DNA of 64,000 bases from an uncultured Clostridia bacterium (GTDB lineage Bacteria > Bacillota > Clostridia > UBA1381): NCBI GenBank assembly GCA_947623955.1, contig CANQIP010000002.1, positions 124,001 to 188,000 of the forward strand, written 5' to 3'. The position numbers and the translations under genes were made by a program. Within the stretch, counting starts at the first letter, position 1. Each line of letters starts with the position of its first letter. A model generated the notes under the pieces. The model did no database searches and was not told where the DNA came from. It worked only from the letters and a program-made list of their open reading frames with translations. Positions 32,206-41,260 of this stretch are shown here, piece by piece.

Positions 32206-32601
32206 TTCAAATACAAATTTCTCAATCTCACCGTGTTTTTCGGCGGAGGTGATTTTCTTTATCTTATTATCGCCGTCAACGAACACGACGGTCGGGGTAT
32301 GCGTTTTCGCCTCGTCAGGCGTAAGGGTGCAGTACGCCATGATTATAACCTTGTCGCCCACGCCGACGAGCCTTGCAGCCGCGCCGTTAAGGCAGATAAC
32401 GCCGCTGTTTTCCTCACCCGCTATCACGTACGTTTCAAGGCGGCTGCCGTTGTCTATGTCCACGACCTGCACCTTTTCGTATTCGAGTATGCCCGCCGCC
32501 TTCATGAGCGCGCCGTCAATCGTTATCGAGCCGACGTAGTTAAGCTCCGCCTGCGTCACCGTCGCGCGGTGGATTTTTCCTTTAAGCATTTCTATGTTCA
32601 T
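32200..32601 (-). CDS. panD: Aspartate 1-decarboxylase (PanD)
   Basis: A 133-residue proenzyme. The self-cleavage site is Gly24-Ser25 in NYVGSITID; Lys9 in [10 protein letters not shown] is the conserved base. Ser25 becomes the pyruvoyl group after cleavage. It makes beta-alanine from aspartate for pantothenate. Downstream motif [20 protein letters not shown] is present. Its last codons (EP-stop) run into a family C repeat that provides the stop. Last gene of panBCD, four bases after panC. Confidence 0.95.
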   Translation of the reverse strand: MNIEMLKGKIHRATVTQAELNYVGSITIDGALMKAAGILEYEKVQVVDIDNGSRLETYVIAGEENSGVICLNGAAARLVGVGDKVIIMAYCTLTPDEAKTHTPTVVFVDGDNKIKKITSAEKHGEIEKFVFEP

Positions 32602-32605
32602 TTTC

Positions 32606-33445
32606 TTACTCCATAATAAAATTGTCGATAAGACGCGTTTTGCCTATATACACCGCGATTGCGCACAAAAGCGGCTTTTTTATCTTTACGAGAGGGCTCA
32701 AATCCTTCAAATCCACTATCTCGGCATAATCTGTTTCGGCAAGCGGCTCCTTGTTTATTTCCGTCTTAATCACGTCAAGCACAGCCGCCACGCTCTCCTC
32801 GCCGCCCTCAATGAGCCTTTTTCCTTTTTCGAGCGAGCGCGACAGGCACAGCGCGGCTTTTCGTTCCTCGGGATTTAAATAGGTGTTGCGCGAGCTTTTC
32901 GCGAGCCCGTCGCTTTCGCGGACGATCGGGCAGCCGACTATCTCTATATCGAAATTCAAATCCTCGACCATTTTCTTTATGACGCATAGCTGCTGCGCGT
33001 CCTTCCGGCCGAAATACGCTCGGTCGGGCGTTACGATGTTAAACAGCTTGCTCACGACGGTGCACACGCCCGAAAAGTGTATGGGGCGTGTTTTGCCGCA
33101 CAGTACCTTTGTTATCTTGTTCATGTCAACGAACGTGAGCGCGTCACGGTACATCTCGTCCGGCTCGGGGTTAAATATAACGTCCGCGCCGGCAGCCTCG
33201 CAAAGAGCCGCGTCCGCGTCAAGGTCGCGGGGGTACGTTTCAAAGTCCTCGTTCGGCGCGAACTGGGTCGGGTTCACAAAGTCGCTCACGACAACGCGGT
33301 CGTTTTCCTTGACGGCGCGGTCGATGAGACTTTTGTGTCCCTCGTGGAGATAGCCCATTGTCGGGACAAGTCCGATGGTCAGTCCTTCCCTTTTCCACGA
33401 TTTTATGATAGGTCTTAATTCGTCTATTTTCTTTATTATCCGCAT
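32606..33445 (-). CDS. panC: Pantothenate synthetase (PanC)
   Basis: A 279-residue adenylate-forming ligase. The HIGH-like ATP site is [14 protein letters not shown] (residues 30-43), followed by [28 protein letters not shown]-type motif [16 protein letters not shown] and [13 protein letters not shown](T)Y. It joins pantoate and beta-alanine. Follows panB by one base. Confidence 0.96.
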   Translation of the reverse strand: MRIIKKIDELRPIIKSWKREGLTIGLVPTMGYLHEGHKSLIDRAVKENDRVVVSDFVNPTQFAPNEDFETYPRDLDADAALCEAAGADVIFNPEPDEMYRDALTFVDMNKITKVLCGKTRPIHFSGVCTVVSKLFNIVTPDRAYFGRKDAQQLCVIKKMVEDLNFDIEIVGCPIVRESDGLAKSSRNTYLNPEERKAALCLSRSLEKGKRLIEGGEESVAAVLDVIKTEINKEPLAETDYAEIVDLKDLSPLVKIKKPLLCAIAVYIGKTRLIDNFIME

Positions 33446-33446
33446 T

Positions 33447-34286
33447 TTATATCCTCCCGTCGTTTATCGCTTTGAGCGTTTCGTCGTCGGTTTTAAACGT
33501 GTGTTCCTTCGCGGGGAACGTTCCCGCCTTTACCTCGTCTATATACGCTTTTATACCGTTTTGCATCGTGCCGCCCACGTCGGCGAAACGTTTTACGAAT
33601 TTCGGCTTAAAGCCGCCGTACATAGTGAGCATGTCCTGGTAAACGAGTACCTGACCGTCGCAGTCCGCGCCCGCGCCTATGCCTATCGTGGGAATCGTGA
33701 GCATTTTCGTGATGTGGGCGGCAAGCTCGGAGGGCACACATTCAAGCACAACGGCGAACGCGCCCGCCTCCTCGACCGCTTTCGCGTCCTCGATAAGCCT
33801 GTGCGCGGCGGCGATGTTTTTGCCCTGAACCTTGAAACCGCCGAACTCGTTCACCGACTGCGGTGTCATGCCGATATGCCCCATTACGGGTATCGACGCG
33901 TCGGTTATGGCGCGTATGTGTTCCTTTATTTTTACGCCGCCCTCTAATTTTACCGCCGAGGCGCGTCCTTCCTTTATGAGCCGTCCGGCGTTCACGACCG
34001 CGTCGTAGACCGACGTCTGGTACGACATGAACGGCATATCCGTTACAACAAACGCGTTTTCGGCTCCCCTTGAGACAGCCGCGCTGTGATGTATCATATC
34101 CTCCATCGTGACACGCAGAGTGTCGTCGTAGCCGAGCATTACCATTCCGAGCGAGTCGCCGACGAGTATCGCGTCAACGCCCGCCTCGTCCTCGATGCGC
34201 GCGGTCGAATAATCGTAGCCCGTTATCATCGTGATTTTCTCGCCGCGCTCCTTCGCTTCACGGAAGTTTGCCGTTGTAAATTTCAT
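33447..34286 (-). CDS. panB: 3-methyl-2-oxobutanoate hydroxymethyltransferase (PanB)
   Basis: A 279-residue TIM barrel: [56 protein letters not shown] and [20 protein letters not shown]. Metal ligands would be the Asp of VGDSLG and the Asp of TDMPFM. Adds a hydroxymethyl group to ketoisovalerate from methylene-tetrahydrofolate. First gene of panBCD, preceded by a structured leader with a terminator hairpin. Confidence 0.96.
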   Translation of the reverse strand: MKFTTANFREAKERGEKITMITGYDYSTARIEDEAGVDAILVGDSLGMVMLGYDDTLRVTMEDMIHHSAAVSRGAENAFVVTDMPFMSYQTSVYDAVVNAGRLIKEGRASAVKLEGGVKIKEHIRAITDASIPVMGHIGMTPQSVNEFGGFKVQGKNIAAAHRLIEDAKAVEEAGAFAVVLECVPSELAAHITKMLTIPTIGIGAGADCDGQVLVYQDMLTMYGGFKPKFVKRFADVGGTMQNGIKAYIDEVKAGTFPAKEHTFKTDDETLKAINDGRI

Positions 34287-34306
34287 TTTTAATTCCCTCT
34301 TTCATT

Positions 34307-34428
34307 GAAAAAATCCGCACCGCGCGGCGCGTGCCGCGTGATACGGACAATATTTTCCATGACAAAAGTACGCCGCCCAAAGCGGCACAATATGTCAGGT
34401 GCAGTTTTCGTAAGAAATATTGCCCGTC
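34307..34428 (-). ncRNA. Structured panB leader with intrinsic terminator (candidate pan RNA / attenuator)
   Basis: From the promoter the RNA contains GGGCAATATTTC, then TGACA...GCCGC-TTTGG-GCGGC...TGTCA as an inner two-step hairpin, then GAAAATATTGTCC, which pairs with the first segment to close a multibranch structure. Immediately after, a 14-pair hairpin (34346-34315, one mismatch, loop ACGC) is followed by six T, an intrinsic terminator. The terminator starts with CCG bases that belong to the closing helix, so the two folds compete. A published pan RNA motif lies upstream of panBCD in Firmicutes; I could not verify the bulged adenosines. Confidence 0.6.
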
Positions 34429-34434
34429 CGACAC

Positions 34435-34463
34435 ATTATAGCATACTTTTTCCGATATTACAA
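34435..34463 (-). promoter_or_regulatory. Promoter of panBCD
   Basis: Minus-strand TTGTAA (34463-34458) and TATAAT (34440-34435), 17-base spacer; transcription would start near 34428 and leave a leader of about 140 bases. Confidence 0.7.
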
Positions 34464-34492
34464 TAGCAAATTTAATATATCCGCCGCGCGTT

Positions 34493-35527
34493 TTACGAAA
34501 AATACGAAATCGCGGCCGCGGCTTTCAGCGTGTCGCCCCTCGCGCCGCCGTCGTTCACCGACCGCACAGCCTTTACAAGCGGCGTGTCGGCTCGCTGCGC
34601 CTCGGCGCGGTAGCCGTCGAGCACAAGCTGTTTAAGTCCGTCGAAGGTGTATATCTCAAACGGGTTAATACGCAGCATTTCAGCCGCCTTTTCGATGCCC
34701 GATATTAAGTCGGGGCTGTACCTTGCGCGGGCGGAGATGTAATCGTCCGAGGCAAAGCTGTACGTGCCGCCGACGGCGTGACCGAGCGCGCGCATACACG
34801 CGACGTAGCCCTCCTCCATGGCGCGGGCTATTCCGGCGCGGTCAAAGTCCATAATGCCCGTCTGCGGACGCGGCGCACGCACCGTTATGATGTTAGCGTC
34901 AGCCGCCGAGGGTGCGCGGTTTATGCCGATACCGCCCGCGTCAACGGCGATTATATCCTTTATGCCCCTTTGGAGCAGCATATTTACCGGGAGGTTGTCG
35001 TAAAGTCCGGCGTCGGACAGCGTTTCCGATTTCACGCGCTTTGAGCCGAATATGCTCGCGCTCGCGACGATGTAATTTATAAGCTCGCCGCGCGGTATTT
35101 CGTCGGCAAAGCGGTACACGCCTTTTTTATCGCTGAGCGACAGCAGCGCAAGCCCGAACATAATATCGGATTTTCGCAGCTTGTCCTCGTCCACGACGCT
35201 GTTTAAAAGACGCTTTAGCGGCGACATGTCAAGTCCGCCGTTTCTGCTGATTTCGCGTATTACGGGCGGCAGGTTTTTCAGCGCGAAAAGGTCGTGCTGA
35301 CCTTTCATGCAGTCCGGCAGCGCGACAATATCGTCGGCTGAAATGTTCCGCCACAGCCTGATTGCGTCGTCGTACTCGTCGAGCGCGATGAGCGCGCCGT
35401 TGATCGCGCCGACCGACGTTCCGACTGCCGCGCATATTTCCACGCCCGTCTTACGCAGCGCCCTCCACACGCCGATGTGGAACGCGCCCCTTACTCCGCC
35501 GCCCGCGAGCGCGAGACCGTACCGCAT
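34493..35527 (-). CDS. Patatin-like phospholipase family protein
   Basis: A 344-residue protein. Oxyanion loop GLALAGGGVRGAFHIGVW at the N-terminus, nucleophile elbow VGTSVGAINGALIAL with catalytic Ser near residue 41, and the catalytic Asp in IAVDAGGIGI (D-x-G, family D-G/A-G/A). Cytoplasmic, no signal. Such RssA-like proteins are predicted lipid acyl hydrolases. Beyond residue 270 the sequence (SGIEKAAEMLRINPFEIYTF, DGLKQLVLDGYRAE) is a helical tail. Divergent from nothing and without clear partner; 30 bases behind tadA. Confidence 0.88.
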   Translation of the reverse strand: MRYGLALAGGGVRGAFHIGVWRALRKTGVEICAAVGTSVGAINGALIALDEYDDAIRLWRNISADDIVALPDCMKGQHDLFALKNLPPVIREISRNGGLDMSPLKRLLNSVVDEDKLRKSDIMFGLALLSLSDKKGVYRFADEIPRGELINYIVASASIFGSKRVKSETLSDAGLYDNLPVNMLLQRGIKDIIAVDAGGIGINRAPSAADANIITVRAPRPQTGIMDFDRAGIARAMEEGYVACMRALGHAVGGTYSFASDDYISARARYSPDLISGIEKAAEMLRINPFEIYTFDGLKQLVLDGYRAEAQRADTPLVKAVRSVNDGGARGDTLKAAAAISYFS

Positions 35528-35560
35528 AAAAACACCTCCGCAAAACGCTTAATGCTTTTA

Positions 35561-36043
35561 TTATTGACGGTTTTCGGAAGTTTTATAGTCCTTTTTTGAA
35601 TTTCGGAGCGATTTGAAAAAATCCTTCAAAGCGGCGGCGCACTCATGCTCCATAACGCCGCCCCGCGCGGTGAGACTGTAGTTGCACAGCCCCTTGTCGA
35701 ACAGGTTTACCGCGCTGCCTGCGCAGCCAGATTTTTTGTCGTACGCGCCGAAGTACACGTTCTCTATACGCGCGTTCAAAATCGCGCCCGTGCACATCGG
35801 ACACGGTTCGAGCGTGACGTACATATCGCAGCCCGGCAGTCTCCAGCCGCCCAGTTTCCTGCATGCCTTGTCTATAGCCGAAATTTCCGCGTGCATGAGC
35901 GCGTTTTTCTTCGTTTCGCGCTTGTTACAGCCGCGCGCGATAATTTTTCCGTCACGCACTATTACCGCGCCGACGGGCGTTTCGCCGAGGTCGGCTGCTT
36001 TTTTCGCCTGTTTTAAGGCTGCCTTCATAAATTTTTCGTCCAT
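35561..36043 (-). CDS. tadA: tRNA-specific adenosine deaminase TadA
   Basis: A 160-residue cytidine-deaminase fold protein with the zinc sites HAEISAID (His, catalytic Glu) and PCPMCTGAI (two Cys). GETPVGAVIVRDGKIIARG is the usual N-terminal strand pair. It converts A34 to inosine in tRNA-Arg. The ATG at 36043 follows CGGAG; the frame extends upstream to 36079 without a site. In the opposite order to many Firmicutes, where tadA is near dnaX. Followed by the patatin-like gene in the same direction. Confidence 0.93.
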   Translation of the reverse strand: MDEKFMKAALKQAKKAADLGETPVGAVIVRDGKIIARGCNKRETKKNALMHAEISAIDKACRKLGGWRLPGCDMYVTLEPCPMCTGAILNARIENVYFGAYDKKSGCAGSAVNLFDKGLCNYSLTARGGVMEHECAAALKDFFKSLRNSKKDYKTSENRQ

Positions 36044-36061
36044 TATATTAGCTCCGGAGTA

Positions 36062-36095
36062 AAACAACAGCCGTCCCACGAGGGAACGGCTGTGT
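36062..36095 (-). terminator. Intrinsic terminator of pnp
   Basis: On the minus strand ACAGCCGTTCCC and GGGACGGCTGT form a stem (36093-36082 with 36077-36067) followed by TTGTTTTA. It separates pnp from tadA. Confidence 0.8.
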
Positions 36096-36107
36096 GGTTT
36101 TTGTTTA

Positions 36108-38189
36108 TCAGTCCTCTGAAAATTCCTTGTGAGTAAGCGAGATTTTACCGTTTCTGGTGTCGATCTCCTTAACTCTTACCTTCAGATAGTCGCCTTCCTT
36201 AACGACGTCCTCAACCTTTTCAACTCTGTGCTTTGCAAGCTCGCTGATATGGCACAGACCGTCCTTGCCGGGGAGTATCTCGACGAACGCGCCGAACGGT
36301 TGGATAGTCTTAACAAGACCGTTGTAAATCTCGCCGACCTCGGGGTCTTTGACGATGGTCTCGATCGCGTCTCTCGCCGCCTGACCCGCCTCCTGCGTCG
36401 TGGCGAAAATGTAGATCGTGCCGTCCTCCTCGATGTCTATCTTCGCGCCTGTTTCGGCTACTATCTTCTGGATGACCTCGCCGCCCTTACCGATTACCTC
36501 GCGTATCTTGTCAACCTCTATCTTCATAACATCAACCTTCGGAGCGTACGGCGAAAGCTCGTCGCGTACCGCGGGGATAGCCTTTAAGAGTACGTCGTCG
36601 ATAATGTGGCAGCGCGCCTTGTACGTCTTGTCGAGAGCCTCGGCGATTACCTCGTAAGGGAGACCGTCGTTCTTTATATCGACCTGAATGGACGTTATGC
36701 CCTTCTTTGTGCCGGCAACCTTGAAGTCCATTTCGCCGTAGAAGTCCTCGAGACCCTGTATGTCAACCATTGTCGTAAAGCCGTCGTCGGTCGTGATAAG
36801 GCCGCAGGAAATACCCGCAACGGGCGCTTTAATCGGCACGCCCGCAGCCATGAGCGCGAGCGTCGAGCCGCACACACTGCCCTGTGACGTTGAGCCGTTT
36901 GACGAAAGCACCTCGGACACAACTCTTATCGCGTACGGGAATTCGTCCTCGGCGGGAAGTACGGGAACGAGCGAACGCTCCGCGAGCGCGCCGTGACCTA
37001 TCTCGCGTCTGCCGGGGCCTCTCGAAGGTCTCGTCTCGCCGACGGAGTACGACGGGAAGTTGTAGTGGTGCATATATCTCTTTTCCTCTTCCATGTCGAT
37101 ACCGTCGAGACGCTGATGCTCCGAAAGCGGCGCGAGCGTCGCAACCGACAATACCTGCGTCTGACCTCTCGTGAACATGCCCGAGCCGTGCGTTCTGGGG
37201 AGCAGGTCGACCTCGGCGGCAAGCGGTCTTATCTCGTCAAGACCTCTGCCGTCAACGCGTCTGCCCTGCACGAGCCACGCGCGGACGATCTCCTTCTGCA
37301 TCTTATATAAAATTTCGCCTATCTGCTCGTTTATGTCGGGGAAACGCTCCTCCAGCGCGGGGATAATTTCGTCCGTTATAACGCCTATTCTCTCGTCGCG
37401 GACGTTCTTGTCGTCGGTGTCGAGCGCGTACTGCAGCTTATCGAATGCCATTTCCTTTATCGCGTCGTAAAGGTCGTGGTCAACGTCGTGCGACTCGTAC
37501 TCAAACTTTTTCTTGCCTATCTCAGCCTGAATACCGCTTATAAACTCACAGAGCGTGATGATTTCCTTGTGTGCGAACTTTATGCCCTCAAGCATAACGT
37601 CGTTGGGGACTTCGTTCGCGCCCGCCTCAATCATAACGACCTTCTGCTTTGTACCCGCTACGGTAACGAGCATGTCGCTCTTTTCTCTCTGCTCGACGGT
37701 CGGATTTATAACGTACTCGCCGTCAACGAGACCGAGCCATACGCCCGCGATGGGGCCGTTCCAAGGGATGTCCGAAATCGAGATTGCGATCGACGTGCCT
37801 ATCATAGCCGCTACCTCTGGCGGGTTGTCCTGCTCGACCGAGAGAACCGTCGCCACAACCGTAACGTCGTTTCGAAGGTCTGACGGGAAAAGCGGTCTTA
37901 TCGGTCTGTCGATAACGCGGCTCGTGAGTATAGCCTTTTCGGACGGCTTGCCCTCGCGCTTGATGTAGCCGCCGGGGATTTTGCCGACCGAGTAGAGCTT
38001 TTCCTCGTAGTCAACGCTCAGGGGGAAGAAGTCTATTCCCTCTCTGGGTGAGCGTGACGCCGTTACGTTTACCATAACCACCGTGTCGCCGTAGCGCACG
38101 AGACAGTTTCCGTTTGCGAGCTGCGCCATTTTGCCCGTTTCGATAACGAGTGGTCTGCCCGCGAGTGTTGTTTCAAATGTTCTGAACAT
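36108..38189 (-). CDS. pnp: Polyribonucleotide nucleotidyltransferase (PNPase)
   Basis: A 693-residue protein with two RNase PH domains (residues 1-210 and 310-530), a KH domain (IREVIGKGGEVIQKIVAETG) and a C-terminal S1 domain (VGEIYNGLVKTIQPFGAFVE). Catalytic region GRREIGHGALAERSL is intact. It degrades RNA 3' to 5' with phosphate. AAGGAG lies before the ATG. It is the second gene after rpsO, as in most bacteria, but a family A repeat fills the rpsO-pnp gap. Confidence 0.97.
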   Translation of the reverse strand: MFRTFETTLAGRPLVIETGKMAQLANGNCLVRYGDTVVMVNVTASRSPREGIDFFPLSVDYEEKLYSVGKIPGGYIKREGKPSEKAILTSRVIDRPIRPLFPSDLRNDVTVVATVLSVEQDNPPEVAAMIGTSIAISISDIPWNGPIAGVWLGLVDGEYVINPTVEQREKSDMLVTVAGTKQKVVMIEAGANEVPNDVMLEGIKFAHKEIITLCEFISGIQAEIGKKKFEYESHDVDHDLYDAIKEMAFDKLQYALDTDDKNVRDERIGVITDEIIPALEERFPDINEQIGEILYKMQKEIVRAWLVQGRRVDGRGLDEIRPLAAEVDLLPRTHGSGMFTRGQTQVLSVATLAPLSEHQRLDGIDMEEEKRYMHHYNFPSYSVGETRPSRGPGRREIGHGALAERSLVPVLPAEDEFPYAIRVVSEVLSSNGSTSQGSVCGSTLALMAAGVPIKAPVAGISCGLITTDDGFTTMVDIQGLEDFYGEMDFKVAGTKKGITSIQVDIKNDGLPYEVIAEALDKTYKARCHIIDDVLLKAIPAVRDELSPYAPKVDVMKIEVDKIREVIGKGGEVIQKIVAETGAKIDIEEDGTIYIFATTQEAGQAARDAIETIVKDPEVGEIYNGLVKTIQPFGAFVEILPGKDGLCHISELAKHRVEKVEDVVKEGDYLKVRVKEIDTRNGKISLTHKEFSED

Positions 38190-38278
38190 ATTTTTTCTCC
38201 TTTTCTTTTATTGTTTCGGAGATATGTTTTAGCAGATAAATACAGGAAGGGAACATATTTCGTCAATAATCCCGCTAT

Positions 38279-38452
38279 AAAACCCCTCAGTCACTTCGTG
38301 ACAGCTCCCCTAGTAGGGGAGCCATACGCTTGCGTATGGCAGGCGTGTTGCGAAGCAACAAACGCCGTAGCAAGGGGAGCCATACGATAAGCGGCGCATT
38401 ACGTGAGCCTCCCCTACGAGGGGAGGTGGCGCCGCAGGCGTCGGAGGGGTTT
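38279..38452. repeat. Family A repeat with nested module between rpsO and pnp
   Basis: AAACCCCTCAG half with a TCAC/GTGA hairpin, CTCCCCTAGTAGGGGAG, then an inserted CATACGCTTGCGTATG hairpin and GGCGTGTTGCGAAGCAACAA-ACGCC module, a second GGGGAGCC edge, and a CTCCCCTACGAGGGGAG half ending in GGAGGGGTTT. The layout is the same as at 27154. The 350-base gap holds no gene. Confidence 0.82.
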
Positions 38453-38500
38453 CCCGTCCTCTATTTATTTGCTAAACAAATATCTCCGTAAATATATACA

Positions 38501-38525
38501 GGCAAACCGGACGAGCCGGTTTGCC
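38501..38525. other. Strong hairpin just downstream of rpsO
   Basis: GGCAAACCGG (38501-38510) pairs perfectly with CCGGTTTGCC (38516-38525), loop ACGAG. There is no T run behind it on the minus strand, so it may be a processing or stabilising hairpin of the rpsO-pnp transcript rather than a terminator. Confidence 0.5.
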
Positions 38526-38538
38526 CCATATACCAAAA

Positions 38539-38805
38539 TTACTTTCTTAAGCCTAATTTAGCCACGAGAGCACGGTATCTTTCGATATCCTGATCCTTAA
38601 GGTAATTCATAAGTCCGCGTCTCTTGCCGACCATCATAAGAAGACCGCGTCTGGAATGATGGTCTTTCTTGTGGATGTTAAGGTGGTCGTTGTTGAGGTG
38701 GTTAATTCTCTCGGTTAAAAGAGCAATCTGTACCTCCGGCGAGCCCGTGTCGCCCTCATGCGTAGCAAATTCCTTTATAATCTGCTCCTTACGTTCCTTT
38801 GTCAT
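38539..38805 (-). CDS. rpsO: 30S ribosomal protein S15
   Basis: An 88-residue protein (usual 88-89): [60 protein letters not shown]. Binds the central domain of 16S rRNA. AGGAGGTG precedes the ATG. The 110-base leader between rpmE and rpsO contains sequences (GGAAAGCCGAATCACCAACG) that may form an S15 autoregulatory structure, not proven here. Confidence 0.97.
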   Translation of the reverse strand: MTKERKEQIIKEFATHEGDTGSPEVQIALLTERINHLNNDHLNIHKKDHHSRRGLLMMVGKRRGLMNYLKDQDIERYRALVAKLGLRK

Positions 38806-38917
38806 GGTTTCACCTCCTATGATAAATCATCGCCCTCCGCTGAGATGCCGTTGGTGATTCGGCTTTCCAAGCAGGGGTTCACTTTGTATACCGAATTTGT
38901 TTTTGTTTTGCGGCTTA

Positions 38918-39127
38918 TCAGTTAGCCGGCTTTCTGTTGAAACGTCTGTTGAACTTCTCAACGCGTCCGCCCGTGTCTACAAGCTTTTGCTTACCCGTGA
39001 AGAACGGATGACAGTTTGAGCAGATTTCAACCTGGATATTTTCCTTGGTAGAGCCTGTCTCGATAACGTTTCCGCATGCGCAGGTAATGGTCGTCTGCTT
39101 GTAATCGGGATGTATTCCCTCTTTCAC
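38918..39127 (-). CDS. rpmE: 50S ribosomal protein L31
   Basis: A 69-residue protein with the zinc-binding pattern TCACGNV ... [14 protein letters not shown], the C+ form of L31. I start it at the GTG at 39127 ([10 protein letters not shown]), seven bases after GGAGG; the normal L31 start MKEGIHP supports this over a longer in-frame start at 39175. Just upstream of rpsO in the same direction. Confidence 0.93.
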   Translation of the reverse strand: MKEGIHPDYKQTTITCACGNVIETGSTKENIQVEICSNCHPFFTGKQKLVDTGGRVEKFNRRFNRKPAN

Positions 39128-39196
39128 GCATATTCCTCCTTCCTTAAATTTCACGCGTCCGTAAGACGCCATCATTTAGTATAACACAAGAATATT

Positions 39197-40402
39197 TTAT
39201 TTGCAAGTATTATTTTGGCGATTATTAAAATATTTTCCCGCCTCGCCCGCGAGGTACAGCGAGCCGCACACGCATACGATACCCGTATTGCCCGACAAAG
39301 CCGCGTCAAGAGCCGCGTTCACGTCCTTTACGACCTCGGCGTTTTTGACAACGGACGCGATTTTTTCGGCTTTCAGGCAGCGCGGCATATTAAGCTCGGT
39401 CGCGATAAAGCGTTTGGCTATGGTACTTATTTCCTTTACACACTCCTCCCACGCCTTGTCCTCCATCATGGCGGCGACAACGGTTATATCCTTATTTATT
39501 CCCGCGAGCGATTTTTTCAGCGCGCGTATGCCGTCGGGATTGTGCGCGCCGTCGATTATGACGTTATCCCTCACAAACTCGAACCGCGCGTGCCATGTCG
39601 TGTTTTTAAGACCCTCGCGCACGGCTTTTTCGGGAATTTCATACCCCTTTTCTCTAAGCGCGTTCACCGTTTCAAGCACGACTGCCGCGTTGTATTTCTG
39701 GTACCCGCCTTTAAGCGACAGCTCGTAACCGTCGGCGGCGCGCGCGTCCGCGACGGTGAGATATGCGTTTTTACTCTCGGCGTATGCGCGGATAATATCG
39801 GTGATGCGTTTTTCGTTCGGGTACGCGACTACTCTTCCGCCCTCGCGGATAATGCCGCATTTCTCGTGCGTTATTTCTTCTATCGTGTCGCCGAGGTACT
39901 GCGTGTGGTCGAGGGCTATTTTGCAAATTACGCTCACGACGCTGCCGTCAATCACGTTCGTCGCGTCGAGCTTGCCGCCCATGCCGACCTCCAGCACCAC
40001 TATATCGCATTTTTTTTCGTAAAAGTACAGAAACGCCGCGGCGGTCACGAACGCGAATTCGCTCACGAGCGCGCCGCTTGTTTCCATAATATTTTTTACT
40101 CTTCCGGCATATTCTATAAGTGCGGCGTCCGAAATATTTTCGCCGTTTATACTTATGCGCTCGTTGAAACGCCCGATAAAGGGCGACGTGAAAAGTCCCG
40201 TCACATAGCCCGCGCGTTTTAGAATTTCAGCCGTCATCGCGGCAGTCGAGCCTTTTCCGTTCGTTCCGGCGATATGGACAAATCGCAGCTTTTTCTGCGG
40301 GTCGCCGAGCAAGCCGAGAAGAACGCCGAGATTTTCGTTGCCCAGCGGGCGGCGGAATTTCGGTATTGAATGTATGTAAGATAAGGTTTCTTCGTAGTTC
40401 AT
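39197..40402 (-). CDS. folC: Dihydrofolate synthase / folylpolyglutamate synthase
   Basis: A 401-residue Mur-ligase fold protein: ATP loop HIAGTNGKGSTAAM (residues about 42-55), GLFTSPFIGRFNERISING, VLEVGMGGKLDATN and VIIDGAHNPDGIRALKKSL. Adds glutamate to folate. Slightly shorter than the typical 420-430. Own promoter at 40423-40451. Confidence 0.94.
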   Translation of the reverse strand: MNYEETLSYIHSIPKFRRPLGNENLGVLLGLLGDPQKKLRFVHIAGTNGKGSTAAMTAEILKRAGYVTGLFTSPFIGRFNERISINGENISDAALIEYAGRVKNIMETSGALVSEFAFVTAAAFLYFYEKKCDIVVLEVGMGGKLDATNVIDGSVVSVICKIALDHTQYLGDTIEEITHEKCGIIREGGRVVAYPNEKRITDIIRAYAESKNAYLTVADARAADGYELSLKGGYQKYNAAVVLETVNALREKGYEIPEKAVREGLKNTTWHARFEFVRDNVIIDGAHNPDGIRALKKSLAGINKDITVVAAMMEDKAWEECVKEISTIAKRFIATELNMPRCLKAEKIASVVKNAEVVKDVNAALDAALSGNTGIVCVCGSLYLAGEAGKYFNNRQNNTCK

Positions 40403-40422
40403 AATGCCCTCCCTTACGTTAA

Positions 40423-40451
40423 ATTATAATACGGCTCGGTGCGTAAGTCAA
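40423..40451 (-). promoter_or_regulatory. Promoter of folC
   Basis: Minus-strand TTGACT (40451-40446) and TATAAT (40428-40423), 17-base spacer, 20 bases before the start codon. Confidence 0.72.
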
Positions 40452-40482
40452 ACAACGTAACAAAAAATTCATAAAAAACATA

Positions 40483-40511
40483 TTGATTTTTTTACGGCAA
40501 AGTGATATAGT
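40483..40511 (+). promoter_or_regulatory. Promoter of the two repeat-protein genes
   Basis: TTGATT (40483-40488) and TATAGT (40506-40511), 17-base spacer, 67 bases before the ATG at 40579. Confidence 0.6.
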
Positions 40512-40578
40512 TGATACAAATGTGTAAAAAAGAATATATTTTACCATTCATTACTAAAAAACGGAAGGAGAAAATTGA

Positions 40579-41235
40579 ATGAAGAGCAGTAAAACGTCAA
40601 AATCCACTTCGATGCTTACGCTGATTTCCGTTGCCGTTATCGTCGTGTTCGCGGTAATATGCGGAATATTCGCGGGCCCGAAGTTCAAGGCTCACATCGA
40701 CAGCAAGCGTGCGGAAGAGGCGGCGACAGCGGAGGATATAGCGGTAGCTAACGGCGAGAAGGAGCCGACCGTTTCATACGCGGCGAGAGCGACGGGAATG
40801 TCGGTTGAGGATTATCTCGCGCAGTACGGTCTTGCGCTCGGCGACGAAATAACGGAACAGACCACTTTGGATGACTTGGCAAACAACATGACGATAAGCA
40901 ACTACGTAAGTTTCGCGGGAATGACGGACGAGGAGGGTAACCCCGATGTTGATGGCTACCTCGAACAGTTCAGCGACGCGGTTACAGCCGACACTCTTAT
41001 GAAGGATTTGAACGCGATGGGCACCGAAACGGCGTTGGGCAGCGAGATGTTCAACGCTACCAAGGAGCAGTACGGTCTCGGCGACGAGATAACCGGCGAG
41101 ACAACTCTCGAAGATTTTGAAAAGGCTATAACGCAGGCGCAGCAGGACGCGGCGGCAGCGGCGCAGAGTACGGCAAGTCCGGACGGAGAGGCTCAGGCAA
41201 CAGAGACACCCGCGGAAACGCAGACGGAACAATAA
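40579..41235 (+). CDS. Membrane-anchored protein with small helical repeats (unknown function)
   Basis: A 218-residue protein. One membrane helix at residues 13-33 (LISVAVIVVFAVICGIFAG), then an outside part with two copies of a pattern: GMSVEDYLAQYGLALGDEIT, EQTTLDDLANNMTISNYVSF and KEQYGLGDEITGETTLEDFE. The last 50 residues are Ala/Gln/Glu/Thr rich and probably disordered. The repeat (YLxxYGLxxxxTxxTTLxDL) also occurs in the next protein. GGAAGGAG precedes the ATG. Function unknown. Confidence 0.75.
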   Translation: MKSSKTSKSTSMLTLISVAVIVVFAVICGIFAGPKFKAHIDSKRAEEAATAEDIAVANGEKEPTVSYAARATGMSVEDYLAQYGLALGDEITEQTTLDDLANNMTISNYVSFAGMTDEEGNPDVDGYLEQFSDAVTADTLMKDLNAMGTETALGSEMFNATKEQYGLGDEITGETTLEDFEKAITQAQQDAAAAAQSTASPDGEAQATETPAETQTEQ

Positions 41236-41260
41236 ATTTTTTAGTAGAGGAGACAGTAAA

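Noticed and set aside
38806-38917. Proven S15 autoregulatory leader
   Set aside because: The sequence could fold, but I could not establish a pseudoknot or a known S15-binding structure by eye; mentioned only as a possibility in the rpsO entry.
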